From positions 1 to 64,000 of the forward strand of contig NZ_JAMWMR010000011.1 of NCBI RefSeq assembly GCF_023887685.1: a stretch of DNA of 64,000 bases, read 5' to 3'. The translations under genes were made by a program, and so were the position numbers. Under the pieces are notes generated by a model. It had not been told where the DNA came from and ran no database searches. It saw only the letters and a program-made list of their open reading frames with translations. Positions 16,745-25,010 of the stretch are shown here, one piece after another (within the stretch, counting starts at the first letter, position 1; every line of letters starts with the position of its first letter). The stretch comes from Streptomyces macrolidinus. GTDB taxonomy: Bacteria; Actinomycetota; Actinomycetes; Streptomycetales; Streptomycetaceae.

Positions 16745-18220
16745 TCAGGTCTGCGCCATGTCCACGAAACGGGAGTAGTGGCCCTGGAAGGCGACCGTGA
16801 TCGTCGCCGTCGGACCGTTTCGGTGCTTGCCGACGATGATGTCCGCCTCGCCCGCGCGCGGTGACTCCTTCTCGTACGCGTCCTCGCGGTGCAGCAGGAT
16901 CACCATGTCGGCGTCCTGCTCGATCGAGCCGGACTCACGCAGGTCGGACACCATGGGCTTCTTGTCCGTGCGCTGTTCAGGCCCTCGGTTGAGCTGAGAG
17001 AGCGCGACCACCGGCAGTTCCAGCTCCTTGGCCAGCAGCTTCAGGTTCCGGGACATGTCGGAGACTTCCTGCTGTCGGCTCTCGGACCGCTTGGAGCCGG
17101 ACTGCATCAGCTGCAGGTAGTCGATGACGACCAGCTTCAGGTCGTTGCGTTGTTTGAGGCGGCGGCACTTGGCGCGGATCTCCATCATCGACAGGTTCGG
17201 CGAGTCGTCGATGTAGAGCGGGGCGGCCGACACATCCGGCATACGGCGCGCGAGCCGGGTCCAGTCCTCGTCCGTCATCGTGCCGGACCGCATATGGTGC
17301 AGGGCCACCCGCGCTTCCGCGGACAACAGACGCATCGCGATCTCGTTGCGGCCCATTTCGAGCGAGAAGATCACGCTCGGCAGGTTGTGCTTGATGGAGG
17401 CCGCCCGTGCGAAGTCCAGCGCGAGCGTCGACTTACCCATGGCGGGACGGGCCGCGATGATGATCATCTGGCCGGGGTGCAGACCGTTGGTGAGCTGGTC
17501 GAGATCCGTGAAGCCGGTCGGTACACCGGTCATCTCTCCCGAGCGCGAGCCGATCGCCTCGATCTCGTCGAGGGCCCCCTCCATGATCTCGCTGAGCGGC
17601 AGATAGTCCTCGGCCGTGCGCTGTTCGGTGACCGCGAAGATCTCGGCCTGGGCGCTGTTGACGATCTCATCGACATCGCCGTCGGCGGCGTATCCCATCT
17701 GCGTGATGCGCGTGCCTGCCTCGACAAGGCGACGCAGCACCGCGCGCTCGTGCACGATCTGTGCGTAGTACTCGGCGTTCGCCGCGGTCGGGACCGTCTG
17801 CACGAGCGAGTGCAGATAGGGGGCTCCGCCGACCTTCGTGATCTCGCCGCGCTTGGTCAGCTCGGCCGCGACCGTGATGGGGTCGGCCGGCTCGCCCTTC
17901 GCGTACAGGTCGAGGATCGCCAGGTAGATCGTCTCGTGCGCGGGCCGGTAGAAGTCATGGCCCTTGAGGATCTCCACGACATCGGCGATCGCGTCCTTGG
18001 ACAGGAGCATGCCACCGAGGACGGACTGCTCGGCGTCCAGGTCCTGCGGCGGGACGCGCTCGAAGGACGCACCCGACTCGTTCCACGCCTCGCTGTCCCG
18101 GCCGCGGTCATGCTGCTCTTCGCGGCCCTGATCACCGTCGCGGCGCCGACGGGAGGCGGGTACACGACCGCTGGGGCTGCTGTCGGCCCACGGATCGTCC
18201 AAGGGCTCGGAAATGCTCAC
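16745..18220 (-). CDS. dnaB: Replicative DNA helicase DnaB
   Basis: A 491-residue hexameric helicase that unwinds DNA ahead of the fork. After a charged N-terminal extension of about 45 residues comes the DnaB N domain (PPQDLDAEQSVLGGMLL), then the RecA-like domain with Walker A ARPAMGKST (about residue 258), Walker B LVVIDYLQLM and the arginine-finger region VSDLRESGSIEQDADMV. No intein is present. GTG 18220 follows GGAGGAGG; the frame extends to 18340 without a ribosome-binding site. DnaA boxes lie upstream (18402-18490). Confidence 0.95.
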   Translation of the reverse strand: MSISEPLDDPWADSSPSGRVPASRRRRDGDQGREEQHDRGRDSEAWNESGASFERVPPQDLDAEQSVLGGMLLSKDAIADVVEILKGHDFYRPAHETIYLAILDLYAKGEPADPITVAAELTKRGEITKVGGAPYLHSLVQTVPTAANAEYYAQIVHERAVLRRLVEAGTRITQMGYAADGDVDEIVNSAQAEIFAVTEQRTAEDYLPLSEIMEGALDEIEAIGSRSGEMTGVPTGFTDLDQLTNGLHPGQMIIIAARPAMGKSTLALDFARAASIKHNLPSVIFSLEMGRNEIAMRLLSAEARVALHHMRSGTMTDEDWTRLARRMPDVSAAPLYIDDSPNLSMMEIRAKCRRLKQRNDLKLVVIDYLQLMQSGSKRSESRQQEVSDMSRNLKLLAKELELPVVALSQLNRGPEQRTDKKPMVSDLRESGSIEQDADMVILLHREDAYEKESPRAGEADIIVGKHRNGPTATITVAFQGHYSRFVDMAQT

Positions 18221-18401
18221 CGGGCCGCCTCCTCCCGTCCGCCATGGCGGACTCCGCCGTGCACCTCGTTTCCAGGCCACGACACTGACAAGTGAGTCGC
18301 ATCTCCGATTTCGGACGCGTCGATTCTGCGCGTTCTCCATGGACGCGCGCGGAGCGGACGCCGGACCACGTTAGGCCTGTCGGCACCGTCAGCCAATCTG
18401 G

Positions 18402-18490
18402 TTATCCACAGGGCATGTGGACGACGGCCCCTACTCTGTGGACAACTCCTCAAAACCTGTGCACGACACGGTGGACAGCCCTGTGAACAA
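18402..18490. promoter_or_regulatory. DnaA-box cluster upstream of dnaB
   Basis: Contained in the 458-bp gap between dnaB and the MATE gene. TTATCCACA at 18402-18410 is a perfect E. coli-type box, TGTGGACAA at 18437-18445 is a perfect actinobacterial box on the other strand, and TGTGAACAA at 18482-18490 has one mismatch. A weaker TGTGGACGG lies at 18656-18664. DnaA binding could control dnaB or titrate DnaA. The rest of the gap shows no gene. Confidence 0.65.
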
Positions 18491-18678
18491 GCCCTCACAC
18501 CCTTTCCCGAATCATCTCTGACCTGCATCTTTCCCGTCCACTGGCTGTGCAGAAGAAAAACTTGCCCGACAGGATCAAGATCATCGCCAGTCGTGCACAG
18601 TGCTCCGGCCCACACAAGGCAGAGTAAGGGGCAATCATCCATTGCATCTCTTACCTGTGGACGGTTAGATTGGAGGCC

Positions 18679-20016
18679 ATGACACAGGCTCCCGCGACAC
18701 CCCGCGCCATCCGACGCCGGCACGACCGGGAGATCGTGGCCCTGGCCGTTCCAGCCTTCGGCGCCCTCGTCGCGGAGCCGCTCTTCCTGATAGCGGACAG
18801 CGCCATCGTCGGCCATCTCGGCACCACGCAACTGGCCGGTCTCGCCGTCGCCTCGGCGCTCCTGACCACCGCCGTGAGCGTCTTCGTCTTCCTCGCGTAC
18901 GCCACCACGGCCGCGGTCGCCCGCCGGGTCGGAGCAGGCGATCTGCGGGCCGCCATCGGCCAGGGGATGGACGGTATCTGGCTGGCGCTGCTCCTCGGAG
19001 CGGCCGTCGTCGTCTTCGTCCTGCCCACGGCTCCCACGATCGTCGACCTCTTCGGTGCCTCGCCGGACGCGGCCTCGTCCGCGACAACGTACCTGCGGAT
19101 CTCGGCACTCGGCATCCCGGCGATGCTCGTCGTACTCGCCGCGACCGGTGTCCTGCGCGGTCTGCAGGACACGAAGACCCCCCTGTACGTCGCCGTCGCG
19201 GGCTTCGTCGCGAACGCTGCCCTCAACGCGGCCCTTGTCTACGGCGCCGACCTGGGCATCGCCGGTTCCGCCTGGGGCACCGTCATCGCCCAGTGCGGCA
19301 TGGCCGCCGTGTACCTGTACGTCGTCGTACGCGGCGCCCGCCGCCATGGTGCCTCGCTGCGGCCGGACGCGGCCGGTATACGGGCCTGCGCGCAGGCCGG
19401 AGCGCCCCTGCTGGTCCGCACGCTCTCGCTGCGGGCGATCCTGGTGATCGCCACCGCTGTCGCCGCCCGGCTCGGAGACGCCGACATCGCCGCACACCAG
19501 ATCGTCCTGTCGCTGTGGAACCTGCTCGCCTTCGCCCTGGACGCGATCGCCATCGCCGGGCAGGCCATCATCGGGCGCTATCTCGGTGCGGACGACCCTC
19601 GGGGCGCTCGGGCCGCCTGCCTCCGCATGGTGCAGTGGGGCTTCGTCTCCGGGCTCGTGCTCGGGCTGCTGGTCCTCGTCAGCCGCCCGCTGTACCTGCC
19701 CCTGTTCACCAGCGACGCCTCCGTCCACCATGTCGCCCTGCCCGCCTTGATACTCGTGGCCCTCGGCCAGCCCATCTGCGGCATCGTCTTCGTACTCGAC
19801 GGGGTCTTGATGGGAGCCGGGGACGGGCCGTATCTGGCCTGGGCGATGCTGCTGACTCTGGCGGTCTTCACCCCCGCAGCGCTGCTCGTTCCGGTCCTCG
19901 GCGGCGGGCTGACCGCCGTGTGGGCGGCGATGACGCTGATGATGACCGTACGGATGCTCACCCTGTGGTGGCGTACCCGCTCGGGCCGCTGGCTCGTGAC
20001 GGGTGCGACGCGCTGA
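18679..20016 (+). CDS. MATE-family efflux transporter
   Basis: A 445-residue multidrug and toxin extrusion protein of the DinF type with about 12 membrane helices in two six-helix halves; it starts with REIVALAVPAFGALVAEPLFLIADSAIVGHLG. It exports organic compounds using an ion gradient. ATG 18679 follows TTGGAGG at ideal spacing. It diverges from dnaB and shares the DnaA-box region; it ends before a parS palindrome. Confidence 0.9.
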   Translation: MTQAPATPRAIRRRHDREIVALAVPAFGALVAEPLFLIADSAIVGHLGTTQLAGLAVASALLTTAVSVFVFLAYATTAAVARRVGAGDLRAAIGQGMDGIWLALLLGAAVVVFVLPTAPTIVDLFGASPDAASSATTYLRISALGIPAMLVVLAATGVLRGLQDTKTPLYVAVAGFVANAALNAALVYGADLGIAGSAWGTVIAQCGMAAVYLYVVVRGARRHGASLRPDAAGIRACAQAGAPLLVRTLSLRAILVIATAVAARLGDADIAAHQIVLSLWNLLAFALDAIAIAGQAIIGRYLGADDPRGARAACLRMVQWGFVSGLVLGLLVLVSRPLYLPLFTSDASVHHVALPALILVALGQPICGIVFVLDGVLMGAGDGPYLAWAMLLTLAVFTPAALLVPVLGGGLTAVWAAMTLMMTVRMLTLWWRTRSGRWLVTGATR

Positions 20017-20044
20017 CCGGAACCACCGACCCCGACGGCCGATT

Positions 20045-20070
20045 CGTGGTGTTTCACGTGAAACACCACG
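20045..20070. other. parS site inside a 26-bp perfect palindrome
   Basis: parS GTTTCACGTGAAAC occupies 20051-20064 and the symmetry extends 6 bp on each side. It lies 28 bp after the MATE stop in the gap convergent with rplI, so it may also terminate the MATE transcript. Confidence 0.85.
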
Positions 20071-20107
20071 GTTGCACAGGCCGCCTGCGAAGCCTGAACA
20101 GCCACGA

Positions 20108-20140
20108 AGAAGGGCCGTACCCCAGGGGTACGGCCCTTCT
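20108..20140 (-). terminator. Terminator of the rpsF-ssb-rpsR-rplI operon
   Basis: A perfect 15-bp stem (20108-20122 with 20126-20140) and a 3-nt loop, just past the rplI stop. Strong enough to act in both directions. Confidence 0.85.
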
Positions 20141-20168
20141 CTCAGCTCTTCAAGCCGAGTTGCGGCGA

Positions 20169-20615
20169 TCAGGCCGCGATGACCTCGAGGCTGACCTTGG
20201 CGGCCACCTCGGGGTGCAGACGCACGGACGTCTCGTGAGAGCCCAGCGTCTTGATCGGCGCGCCCAGCTCGATGCGGCGCTTGTCGACCTCGGGGCCACC
20301 GGAGGCCTTGATCGCCGAAGCGATGTCGGCCGGGGTGACGGAACCGAAGAGACGGCCGGAGTCGCCGGAGCGGACGGCCAGACGGACCTTCACACCCTCG
20401 AGCTGGGCCTTGATCTGGTTGGCCTGCTCGATGGTCTGGATCTCGTGGATCTTGCGCGCACGACGGATCTGCGCGACGTCCTTCTCGCCACCCTTGGTCC
20501 AGCGGATCGCGAACTTCCGCGGGATCAGGTAGTTGCGAGCGTAACCGTCCTTGACGTCGACGACGTCGCCGGCGGCACCGAGGCCAGAGACCTCGTGGGT
20601 GAGGATGATCTTCAT
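20169..20615 (-). CDS. rplI: 50S ribosomal protein L9
   Basis: A 148-residue L9 with the usual start [33 protein letters not shown] and a C-terminal domain joined by a long helix. It binds 23S rRNA domain V. The length is normal. It is the last gene of a four-gene operon whose order (rpsF, ssb, rpsR, rplI) is conserved in bacteria; the gap to rpsR is 18 bp. The ATG follows AAGGGTGACG. Confidence 0.97.
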   Translation of the reverse strand: MKIILTHEVSGLGAAGDVVDVKDGYARNYLIPRKFAIRWTKGGEKDVAQIRRARKIHEIQTIEQANQIKAQLEGVKVRLAVRSGDSGRLFGSVTPADIASAIKASGGPEVDKRRIELGAPIKTLGSHETSVRLHPEVAAKVSLEVIAA

Positions 20616-20633
20616 GATGTCGTCACCCTTCCC

Positions 20634-20870
20634 TTAGCGCGCGGTGGACGTGTAGGGCAGCAGCGCCATCTCACGGCTGTTCTTCACGGCCGTGGCGACG
20701 TCACGCTGGTGCTGCGTGCAGTTGCCGGTCACGCGGCGGGCACGGATCTTGCCGCGGTCGGAAATGAACTTCCGCAGCATGTTCGTGTCCTTGTAGTCCA
20801 CGTACGTGACCTTGTCCTTGCAGAATGCGCAGACCTTCTTCTTCGGCTTGCGCACAGGCGGCTTCGCCAT
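20634..20870 (-). CDS. rpsR: 30S ribosomal protein S18
   Basis: A 78-residue S18 ([20 protein letters not shown], then [24 protein letters not shown]). It pairs with S6 on the 30S platform. The CAFC pair near residue 14 is kept, so this is the zinc-ribbon (C+) form; Streptomyces genomes often carry a second zinc-free copy under Zur control, not seen here. Confidence 0.96.
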   Translation of the reverse strand: MAKPPVRKPKKKVCAFCKDKVTYVDYKDTNMLRKFISDRGKIRARRVTGNCTQHQRDVATAVKNSREMALLPYTSTAR

Positions 20871-20951
20871 GGTGATTCTCCTGTGTGATCAAGAAGTGTG
20901 GGATACGCCCCGCCCTTGACCCGGTCCGGGCCCGAGGCCCGGCCCGAAGGC

Positions 20952-21533
20952 CTAGAAGGGGGGCTCGTCCGAGTAGCCGCCGCCGCTGCCGGAGCCGCCG
21001 CCCCAGCCGCCGCCCTGCTGGCCGCCACCCTGGCCACCGGCCGGAGTGCCGGTCGCCCACGGGTCGTCGGCCGGAGCACCGCCGCCCTGCTGACCGCCGC
21101 CGGGGCCACCGCCCCAGCCGCCGCCCTGCTGGCCGCCACCGCCGCCGTAACCGCCCTGGCTACCGCGGCCGGAGGTCTTGGTGACCTTGGCCGTGGCGTT
21201 GCGCAGGCTCGCGCCGACCTCGTCGACATCGAGCTCGAAGACCGTGCGCTTGATGCCCTCCCGGTCCTCGTAGGACCGCTGCTTCAGCCGGCCCTGCACG
21301 ATGACGCGCATGCCTCGCTGGAGCGACTCGGCGACGTTCTCCGCCGCCTGACGCCAGACCGAGCAGGTCAGGAACAGGCTCTCGCCGTCCTTCCACTCGT
21401 TCGTCTGACGGTCGAAGGTGCGGGGAGTGGACGCGACGCGGAACTTCGCGACCGCCGCACCGGACGGGGTGAAGCGCAGCTCGGGGTCATCGACAAGGTT
21501 GCCGACGACCGTGATGACGGTCTCGCCTGCCAT
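20952..21533 (-). CDS. ssb: Single-stranded DNA-binding protein
   Basis: A 193-residue SSB. The OB fold ([23 protein letters not shown] to about residue 115) is followed by a Gly/Gln-rich flexible linker and the acidic tip YSDEPPF that recruits replication and repair proteins. The location between rpsF and rpsR marks it as the essential housekeeping SsbA. The ATG lies after GGTTCCCCC, with AGAGGTTCC slightly upstream. Confidence 0.95.
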   Translation of the reverse strand: MAGETVITVVGNLVDDPELRFTPSGAAVAKFRVASTPRTFDRQTNEWKDGESLFLTCSVWRQAAENVAESLQRGMRVIVQGRLKQRSYEDREGIKRTVFELDVDEVGASLRNATAKVTKTSGRGSQGGYGGGGGQQGGGWGGGPGGGQQGGGAPADDPWATGTPAGGQGGGQQGGGWGGGSGSGGGYSDEPPF

Positions 21534-21608
21534 GGGGGAACCTCTCGGCGGGTTTGCTGCTGGCTGCTTGTGCTGCTACTCGGATCCCGGGATCCGCTGA
21601 GCGGAAGC

Positions 21609-21899
21609 TCAGTGGGTCTCGGGGCGGAGGACCTTGGTCCGGAGGACCGACTCGTTCAGGTTCATCTGGCGGTCGAGCTCCTTGACGACCGCAGGCTCGG
21701 CCTGCAGGTCGATGACCGAGTAGATGCCCTCGGGCTTCTTCTTGATCTCGTACGAGAGACGACGACGGCCCCAGGTGTCGACCTTCTCGACCTTTCCGCC
21801 GCCGTCACGGACGACAGAGAGGAAGTTCTCGATCAGCGGGGAGACAGCGCGCTCCTCGAGATCGGGGTCGAGGATGACCATCACCTCGTAGTGACGCAT
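21609..21899 (-). CDS. rpsF: 30S ribosomal protein S6
   Basis: A 96-residue S6 ([21 protein letters not shown] at the start, [11 protein letters not shown] in the middle). It forms the S6-S18 pair on the 30S platform. ATG 21899 follows AAAGGAGGTGGG; a longer frame upstream has no support. It is the first gene of the operon. Confidence 0.96.
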   Translation of the reverse strand: MRHYEVMVILDPDLEERAVSPLIENFLSVVRDGGGKVEKVDTWGRRRLSYEIKKKPEGIYSVIDLQAEPAVVKELDRQMNLNESVLRTKVLRPETH

Positions 21900-22106
21900 G
21901 TGGAACCCACCTCCTTTGGACTCAGCGGCCACGGTCGTTCCGTGGCAGGAGGGTCGTGATGCGTTCGCAACGGTATCGGCCGCCACTGACAATCGAGGCC
22001 AGTCGGCGGTTTCCCCGGCTCGGCCTGGGCAGACACCGGTGCAGACGGTACAGAGTACCCGCACACGAGCTTCCGGTTGAAATCCGCCCGTGAGGCCCGT
22101 CAATCT

Positions 22107-22125
22107 GTACACATCGGGTGTGTAC
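22107..22125. promoter_or_regulatory. Operator-like dyad before a small membrane protein gene
   Basis: GTACACA and TGTGTAC flank a 5-bp spacer. TACGAT at 22131-22136 could be the -10 box of the following gene, so the dyad would overlap its -35 region and is placed for repression. The binding protein is unknown. Confidence 0.45.
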
Positions 22126-22162
22126 GGCGCTACGATGCGCCGCCTTCCGCAGGAGGTGCCCC

Positions 22163-22480
22163 ATGGCACAGGTATTGCGACCCAACACCACCGGCTCCCT
22201 CTTCGCCACGGACGGCAAGGCCCACCCCCTCCAGACCACGCTGCTCGTGGTGACTCTGGTGCTGGGGATCACGGCCTTCGTCACGGCGATGTTCCACCAC
22301 CTGCATCTGATCAGCTCCTGGGCCGGCCTGGTGGGGATCTTCACCGGCGCGTACGGGCAGCTCGTCTCCGTCACGACCCGTGAGCGCTTCGGCCTGATCC
22401 TGGGGCTGGGGGCCTCCGCCATCGGCTTCTTCCTCGGCATGGCCCACGGCGGCCTCTTCGGAGGGCTCATCGGCGGCTGA
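22163..22480 (+). CDS. Small integral membrane protein
   Basis: A 105-residue protein with three hydrophobic helices (about residues 24-44, 52-70 and 77-103) and a Gly-rich C-terminus (GLFGGLIGG). I do not recognise its function. ATG 22163 follows AGGAGGTG at good spacing, which is the main support for it being real. A dyad symmetry lies over its putative promoter. Confidence 0.75.
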   Translation: MAQVLRPNTTGSLFATDGKAHPLQTTLLVVTLVLGITAFVTAMFHHLHLISSWAGLVGIFTGAYGQLVSVTTRERFGLILGLGASAIGFFLGMAHGGLFGGLIGG

Positions 22481-22641
22481 CACGACGTCGACCGGGCGGG
22501 CCCGCAGGGTCTGTTGAACGACCTGACGGGCCCACAGGTCCCATACGGCCAGACGGGGCGCTCGCAGGGCGCAGTAGGCTTCGGCGCGAGAGCCGGAGCC
22601 CCTGAACCCATGGGGACACACCAGCCCGAGGAGCGCCCCGA

Positions 22642-23760
22642 ATGAGCCTGACCCTGAGGACGATCAGCCGCGAGCAGCATCTGGCATACATCCAGAGCCT
22701 GCCGGCGGCGAGCCACATGCAGGTTCCGGCCTGGGCAGACGTCAAGGCGGAGTGGCGCTCCGAGAGCCTCGGCTGGTTCGACAAGAACGGCGCCCTGGTC
22801 GGCGTCGGACTGGTGCTCTACCGCCAGTTGCCCAAGATCAAGCGCTATCTCGCATACCTCCCCGAGGGCCCGGTCATCAACTGGTTCGCGCCGAACCTCG
22901 ACGACTGGCTCCAGCCGATGCTCACGCACCTCAAGCAGCAGGGTGCCTTCTCCGTGAAGATGGGACCGCCGGTGATCATCCGGCGCTGGGAGGCCCCCTC
23001 CATCAAGCAGGGCATCCAGAACCCGGACGTGAAGCGTCTGCGGGACATCGAGGCGGACTTCATCGAGCCGCGCGCCTTCGAGGTGGCCGACAAGCTGCGC
23101 CGCATGGGCTGGCAGCAGGGCGAGGACGGCGGCGCCGGATTCGGCGACGTCCAGCCGCGCTACGTCTACCAGGTTCCGCTCGCCAACCGCTCCCTGGAAG
23201 AAGTCCACAAGAACTTCAACCAGTTGTGGCGCCGCAACATCAAGAAGGCCGAGAAGGCCGGTGTCGAGGTGGTCCAGGGCGGCTACCACGACCTCGAGGA
23301 ATGGCAGCGGCTGTACGAGATCACGGCGGTGCGCGACCAGTTCCGCCCCCGCCCGCTGTCGTACTTCCAGCGCATGTGGACGGCCCTCAACACCGAGGAC
23401 CCCAACCGCATGCGCCTCTACTTCGCCCGGCACAACGGGGTGAACCTGTCGGCGGCGACCATGCTGGTCGTCGGCGGACACGTCTGGTACTCCTACGGCG
23501 CGTCCGACAACATCGGCCGTGAGGTGCGGCCTTCGAACGCCATGCAGTGGCGGATGCTGCGCGACGCCTACGCGCTCGGCGCCACCGTCTACGACCTGCG
23601 CGGCATCTCCGACTCGCTGGACGAGAACGACCACCTCTTCGGCCTGATCCAGTTCAAGGTGGGTACGGGCGGTCAGGCCGCCGAGTACCTCGGCGAGTGG
23701 GACTTCCCGCTCAACAAGCTGCTCCACAAGGCGCTCGACATCTACATGTCCCGCCGCTGA
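22642..23760 (+). CDS. femX: FemX/FemAB-like peptidoglycan bridge aminoacyltransferase
   Basis: A 372-residue FemABX transferase that uses aminoacyl-tRNA to add the branching residue (glycine in Streptomyces) to the lysine or diaminopimelate of lipid-linked precursors. Both GNAT-like halves are present, with the family signature in RNIKKAEKAGVEV and YDLRGISDSLDENDHLFGLIQFK. The position beside an alanine-racemase-like gene matches the S. coelicolor femX locus (SCO3904) as I recall it. ATG 22642 follows GAGGAGCG. It acts at the inner face of the membrane. Confidence 0.88.
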   Translation: MSLTLRTISREQHLAYIQSLPAASHMQVPAWADVKAEWRSESLGWFDKNGALVGVGLVLYRQLPKIKRYLAYLPEGPVINWFAPNLDDWLQPMLTHLKQQGAFSVKMGPPVIIRRWEAPSIKQGIQNPDVKRLRDIEADFIEPRAFEVADKLRRMGWQQGEDGGAGFGDVQPRYVYQVPLANRSLEEVHKNFNQLWRRNIKKAEKAGVEVVQGGYHDLEEWQRLYEITAVRDQFRPRPLSYFQRMWTALNTEDPNRMRLYFARHNGVNLSAATMLVVGGHVWYSYGASDNIGREVRPSNAMQWRMLRDAYALGATVYDLRGISDSLDENDHLFGLIQFKVGTGGQAAEYLGEWDFPLNKLLHKALDIYMSRR

Positions 23761-23887
23761 CCCGACCGGATCACCGTGCCAGGCCGTTCCGACAGCCCGG
23801 CGCCACCCGTCGGTCCGGCGGATCCGTCACAATTCCCTCTCAGACCTCTGATACACGGCAGCCACGAGAAAGGTTCCGGGACCGGCC

Positions 23888-24919
23888 ATGGCGCTCACGC
23901 TCTACGTCGACACCGCGCGCTGGCGGGCACACCACAAGCACGTGCAGGAGCAGTTCCCGGGACTCGTCCCGGTCTGCAAGGGCAACGGCTACGGCTTCGG
24001 CCATGAGCGGCTGGCGGAGGAGGCCACGCGTCTGGGCACGGACATCCTCGCCGTGGGCACGACGTACGAGGCAGCCCGCATCAAGGACTGGTTCAGCGGC
24101 GACCTGCTGGTGCTGACGCCGTTCCGCCGGGGCGAGGAGCCCGTGCCGCTGCCCGACCGCGTCATCCGCTCGGTGTCGTCCATCGACGGCGTCTACGGCC
24201 TCGTGGGCGCCCGTGTGGTCATCGAGGTGATGTCCTCGATGAAGCGGCACGGTGTCAGCGAGCAGGACCTGCCGCACCTGCACGCCGCCATAGAGAACGT
24301 CCGCCTCGAAGGCTTCGCCATCCACCTGCCGCTGGACCGCACCGACGGCTCCGACGCCGTCGAGGAGGTCATCGGCTGGATGGACCGGTTGCGCGCGAAC
24401 CGGCTGCCGCTGCACACGATGTTCGTCAGCCATCTCAAGGCCGACGAACTGGCCCGGCTTCAGCAGCAGTTCCCGCAGACCCGCTTCCGCGCGCGCATCG
24501 GCACCCGGCTGTGGCTGGGCGACCACGAGGCCACCGAGTACCGCGGGGCCGTCCTGGACGTCACGCGCGTCGCCAAGGGCGACCGCTTCGGCTACCGGCA
24601 GCAGAAGGCGGCTTCCGACGGGTTCCTGGTCGTCGTCGCGGGCGGAACGTCGCACGGCGTGGGTCTGGAGGCTCCCAAGGCTCTCCACGGCGTGATGCCG
24701 CGTGCCAAGGGCGTCGCGCGGGCCGGCCTCGCGACGGTGAACCGGAACCTCTCGCCGTTCGTCTGGGCGGGCAAACAGCGCTGGTTCGCCGAGCCCCCGC
24801 ACATGCAGGTCTCGATCCTCTTCGTCCCGGCGGACGCCACCGAGCCGCAGGTGGGCGACGAACTGGTGGCCCATCTGCGCCACACCACCACACAGTTCGA
24901 CCGGCTCGTGGACTGCTGA
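23888..24919 (+). CDS. Alanine racemase-like PLP protein
   Basis: A 343-residue protein of the alanine racemase N-terminal barrel family. The PLP lysine is K31 in VCKGNGYGFGHERLAEEA, and VVIEVMSSMKRHGV and SHLKADELARL match the barrel. The C-terminal beta domain is present but diverged, and I do not see the usual catalytic tyrosine context. It may make D-alanine or another D-amino acid for the wall, or be a PLP homologue with a different role. It follows femX by 127 bp and probably shares its transcript. A strong terminator follows. Confidence 0.78.
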   Translation: MALTLYVDTARWRAHHKHVQEQFPGLVPVCKGNGYGFGHERLAEEATRLGTDILAVGTTYEAARIKDWFSGDLLVLTPFRRGEEPVPLPDRVIRSVSSIDGVYGLVGARVVIEVMSSMKRHGVSEQDLPHLHAAIENVRLEGFAIHLPLDRTDGSDAVEEVIGWMDRLRANRLPLHTMFVSHLKADELARLQQQFPQTRFRARIGTRLWLGDHEATEYRGAVLDVTRVAKGDRFGYRQQKAASDGFLVVVAGGTSHGVGLEAPKALHGVMPRAKGVARAGLATVNRNLSPFVWAGKQRWFAEPPHMQVSILFVPADATEPQVGDELVAHLRHTTTQFDRLVDC

Positions 24920-24951
24920 GCCCGGCGCGGAGACACCCGCGAAGACACACG

Positions 24952-24982
24952 AAGGCCGTACACAGCCCCTGTGTACGGCCTT
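24952..24982. terminator. Bidirectional terminator
   Basis: A perfect 14-bp stem (24952-24965 with 24969-24982) and a 3-nt loop between the convergent alanine-racemase-like gene and the GT87 gene; T-rich just after on the plus strand. Confidence 0.85.
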
Positions 24983-25010
24983 TCGTCCGATGCCCCTCGA
25001 TGTCGTTCGC

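Noticed and set aside
17430-17460. Intein in dnaB at the Walker A region
   Set aside because: The Walker A motif is continuous (ARPAMGKST) and the length is normal.
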